Source: JBBDRW01 sp040905265 (GTDB taxonomy: Bacteria > Bacteroidota > Rhodothermia > Balneolales > Balneolaceae). From it: a stretch of 25,196 nt of DNA. The DNA lies in the NCBI GenBank assembly GCA_040905265.1, contig JBBDRW010000133.1, positions 1 to 25,196 of the forward strand. Direction: 5' to 3'. Below, piece by piece: positions 24,465-25,196 of this stretch (the first letter of the stretch is position 1; each line of letters starts with the position of its first letter). Made by a program: the position numbers and the translations under genes. The notes below the pieces were generated by a model. The model saw only the letters and a program-made list of their open reading frames with translations, was not told the DNA's origin and did not search any database.

Positions 24465-25196
24465 TTAAAAAGTTGGGTTAAAACGGACCCAAAACGTTGG
24501 CGAACGATGGTCAGCATTCAGAGGCCAGGCCAGCTCAAAACGGAACAGGCCAGAGCCGGCTCCAATCCCGGCATCATGAGTCATGTCACTCAATCGGAAG
24601 TTGTCAAAGCCCTGGAACGGATTATCACTCTCTGCAAGCTGTTCGTCCTGTTGGGCCCAGCCGGAATCGAGAAAGAGAATCAGGTGGAATTGATTCAGGT
24701 TCACCCAGGATCCGGAGTATCTGTTCTCACGCCCAAAATGTACTTCAAGGTTACTCAAAAGCATTTGATTCCCTTCGAGTGACTTATAGGGTGTCGCCCG
24801 AAGCGACCCTATACCCCCCAGACGAAATCGGCGAAAACCGGGTGCTTCGCCAGTAATACTCCCGGAGCGGACTCTCCAGGAGAACATTGATCCCGGCTCA
24901 AAATTATAATAGAATAGCATTTGAGCCAGATATCGGTTATAGGGAAAGTCATTCTCAAAACTGTCCAATCCGGCCAATTCTGCCTGTATAGTGCCTGAAA
25001 ATGTAAATTTTGGCAGTAGTATCAGCTTTCTCGGATTAAATGACAGCGCAAGATTGAGACGGCGGACATCAGTCTGATCAACCGAGTCATCTATCGGGCG
25101 ATTTGGCAAAAAGTGACGTCCCCGGCCAAAAATGGAGAAGTTGCTATTATGATACAGAGTTGAAAATTCGTCGAAATTATAGGAGACAGCTCCTTC
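24465..25196 (-). CDS. Surface-antigen (Omp85/D15-like) outer-membrane barrel, C-terminal part
   Basis: The reading frame is open from the right window edge to a stop at 24465, giving 243 visible residues and no genuine start: a TTG at 25109 is internal, since the frame continues upstream as EGAVSYNFDEFSTLYHNSNF. Alternating beta-strand patterns, FRLGGIGSLRATPYKSLEGNQML (about 124-146 of the visible part, split as FRLGGIGSLRA and TPYKSLEGNQM) and the C-terminal TFWVRFNPTF with terminal Phe fit a D15-type barrel, the LRA segment replacing the usual LRG. The N-terminal domains that would define function (POTRA, patatin, peptidase) lie outside the window. Confidence 0.65.
   Translation of the reverse strand, partial: EGAVSYNFDEFSTLYHNSNFSIFGRGRHFLPNRPIDDSVDQTDVRRLNLALSFNPRKLILLPKFTFSGTIQAELAGLDSFENDFPYNRYLAQMLFYYNFEPGSMFSWRVRSGSITGEAPGFRRFRLGGIGSLRATPYKSLEGNQMLLSNLEVHFGRENRYSGSWVNLNQFHLILFLDSGWAQQDEQLAESDNPFQGFDNFRLSDMTHDAGIGAGSGLFRFELAWPLNADHRSPTFWVRFNPTF

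Noticed and set aside
24462..24782. Plus-strand frame at the right end
   Set aside because: It lies antisense to the barrel-protein reading frame, which has clear beta-strand periodicity and a terminal Phe.

Overview
The window looks like core chromosome of a free-living Gram-negative bacterium of the Bacteroidota/Rhodothermota/Balneolota assemblage. This is an inference from three things: the protein styles (POTRA-less surface-antigen barrels, SH3b/caspase-fold envelope proteins), an efp-accB-accC operon, and weak or absent Shine-Dalgarno sequences with frequent GTG/TTG starts. I see no phage, insertion sequence, CRISPR array, tRNA or rRNA. All genes have similar composition, so nothing points to recent transfer.

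Layout. (1) 1-2474, minus strand: sufB-sufC-sufD (sufD cut by the window edge), the Fe-S cluster assembly scaffold. (2) 2715-9936, minus strand: one tightly packed run, in transcription order greA, ugd, uxs, a NUDIX hydrolase, an Omp85-type outer-membrane barrel, a large envelope protein that I read as an SH3b plus degenerate caspase-fold protein, and an EamA/DMT transporter. The last four genes overlap or are 1-2 bases apart. (3) 9937-10163 is a divergent intergenic region. (4) 10164-15122, plus strand: a SpoU/TrmH RNA methyltransferase, metG, and a GH13 debranching-type glycosidase. (5) 15329-16693, plus strand: a sodium:neurotransmitter-symporter-family transporter. (6) 16802-21192, plus strand: efp-accB-accC-gcvH-guaA, a compact housekeeping operon covering translation, fatty-acid initiation, the glycine-cleavage carrier and GMP synthesis. 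(7) 21331-23040, plus strand: a secreted TPR plus type-1 periplasmic-binding-fold protein, convergent with mltG (23079-24161, minus). (8) 24162-24464: a gene-free, strongly structured and repeat-like segment, followed by the C-terminal part of a second surface-antigen barrel that runs off the right edge.

How they connect. ugd and uxs form a two-step UDP-glucose to UDP-xylose route, probably for surface glycans. The barrel, the caspase-fold protein and the transporter downstream suggest that the operon serves the envelope. The TPR/PBP-fold protein next to mltG recalls LpoA-type cell-wall regulators, but only by architecture.

The items most worth a second look are the apparent pseudo-caspase (both catalytic positions replaced) coupled to a POTRA-less barrel, and the nested inverted-repeat element near 24240-24460.
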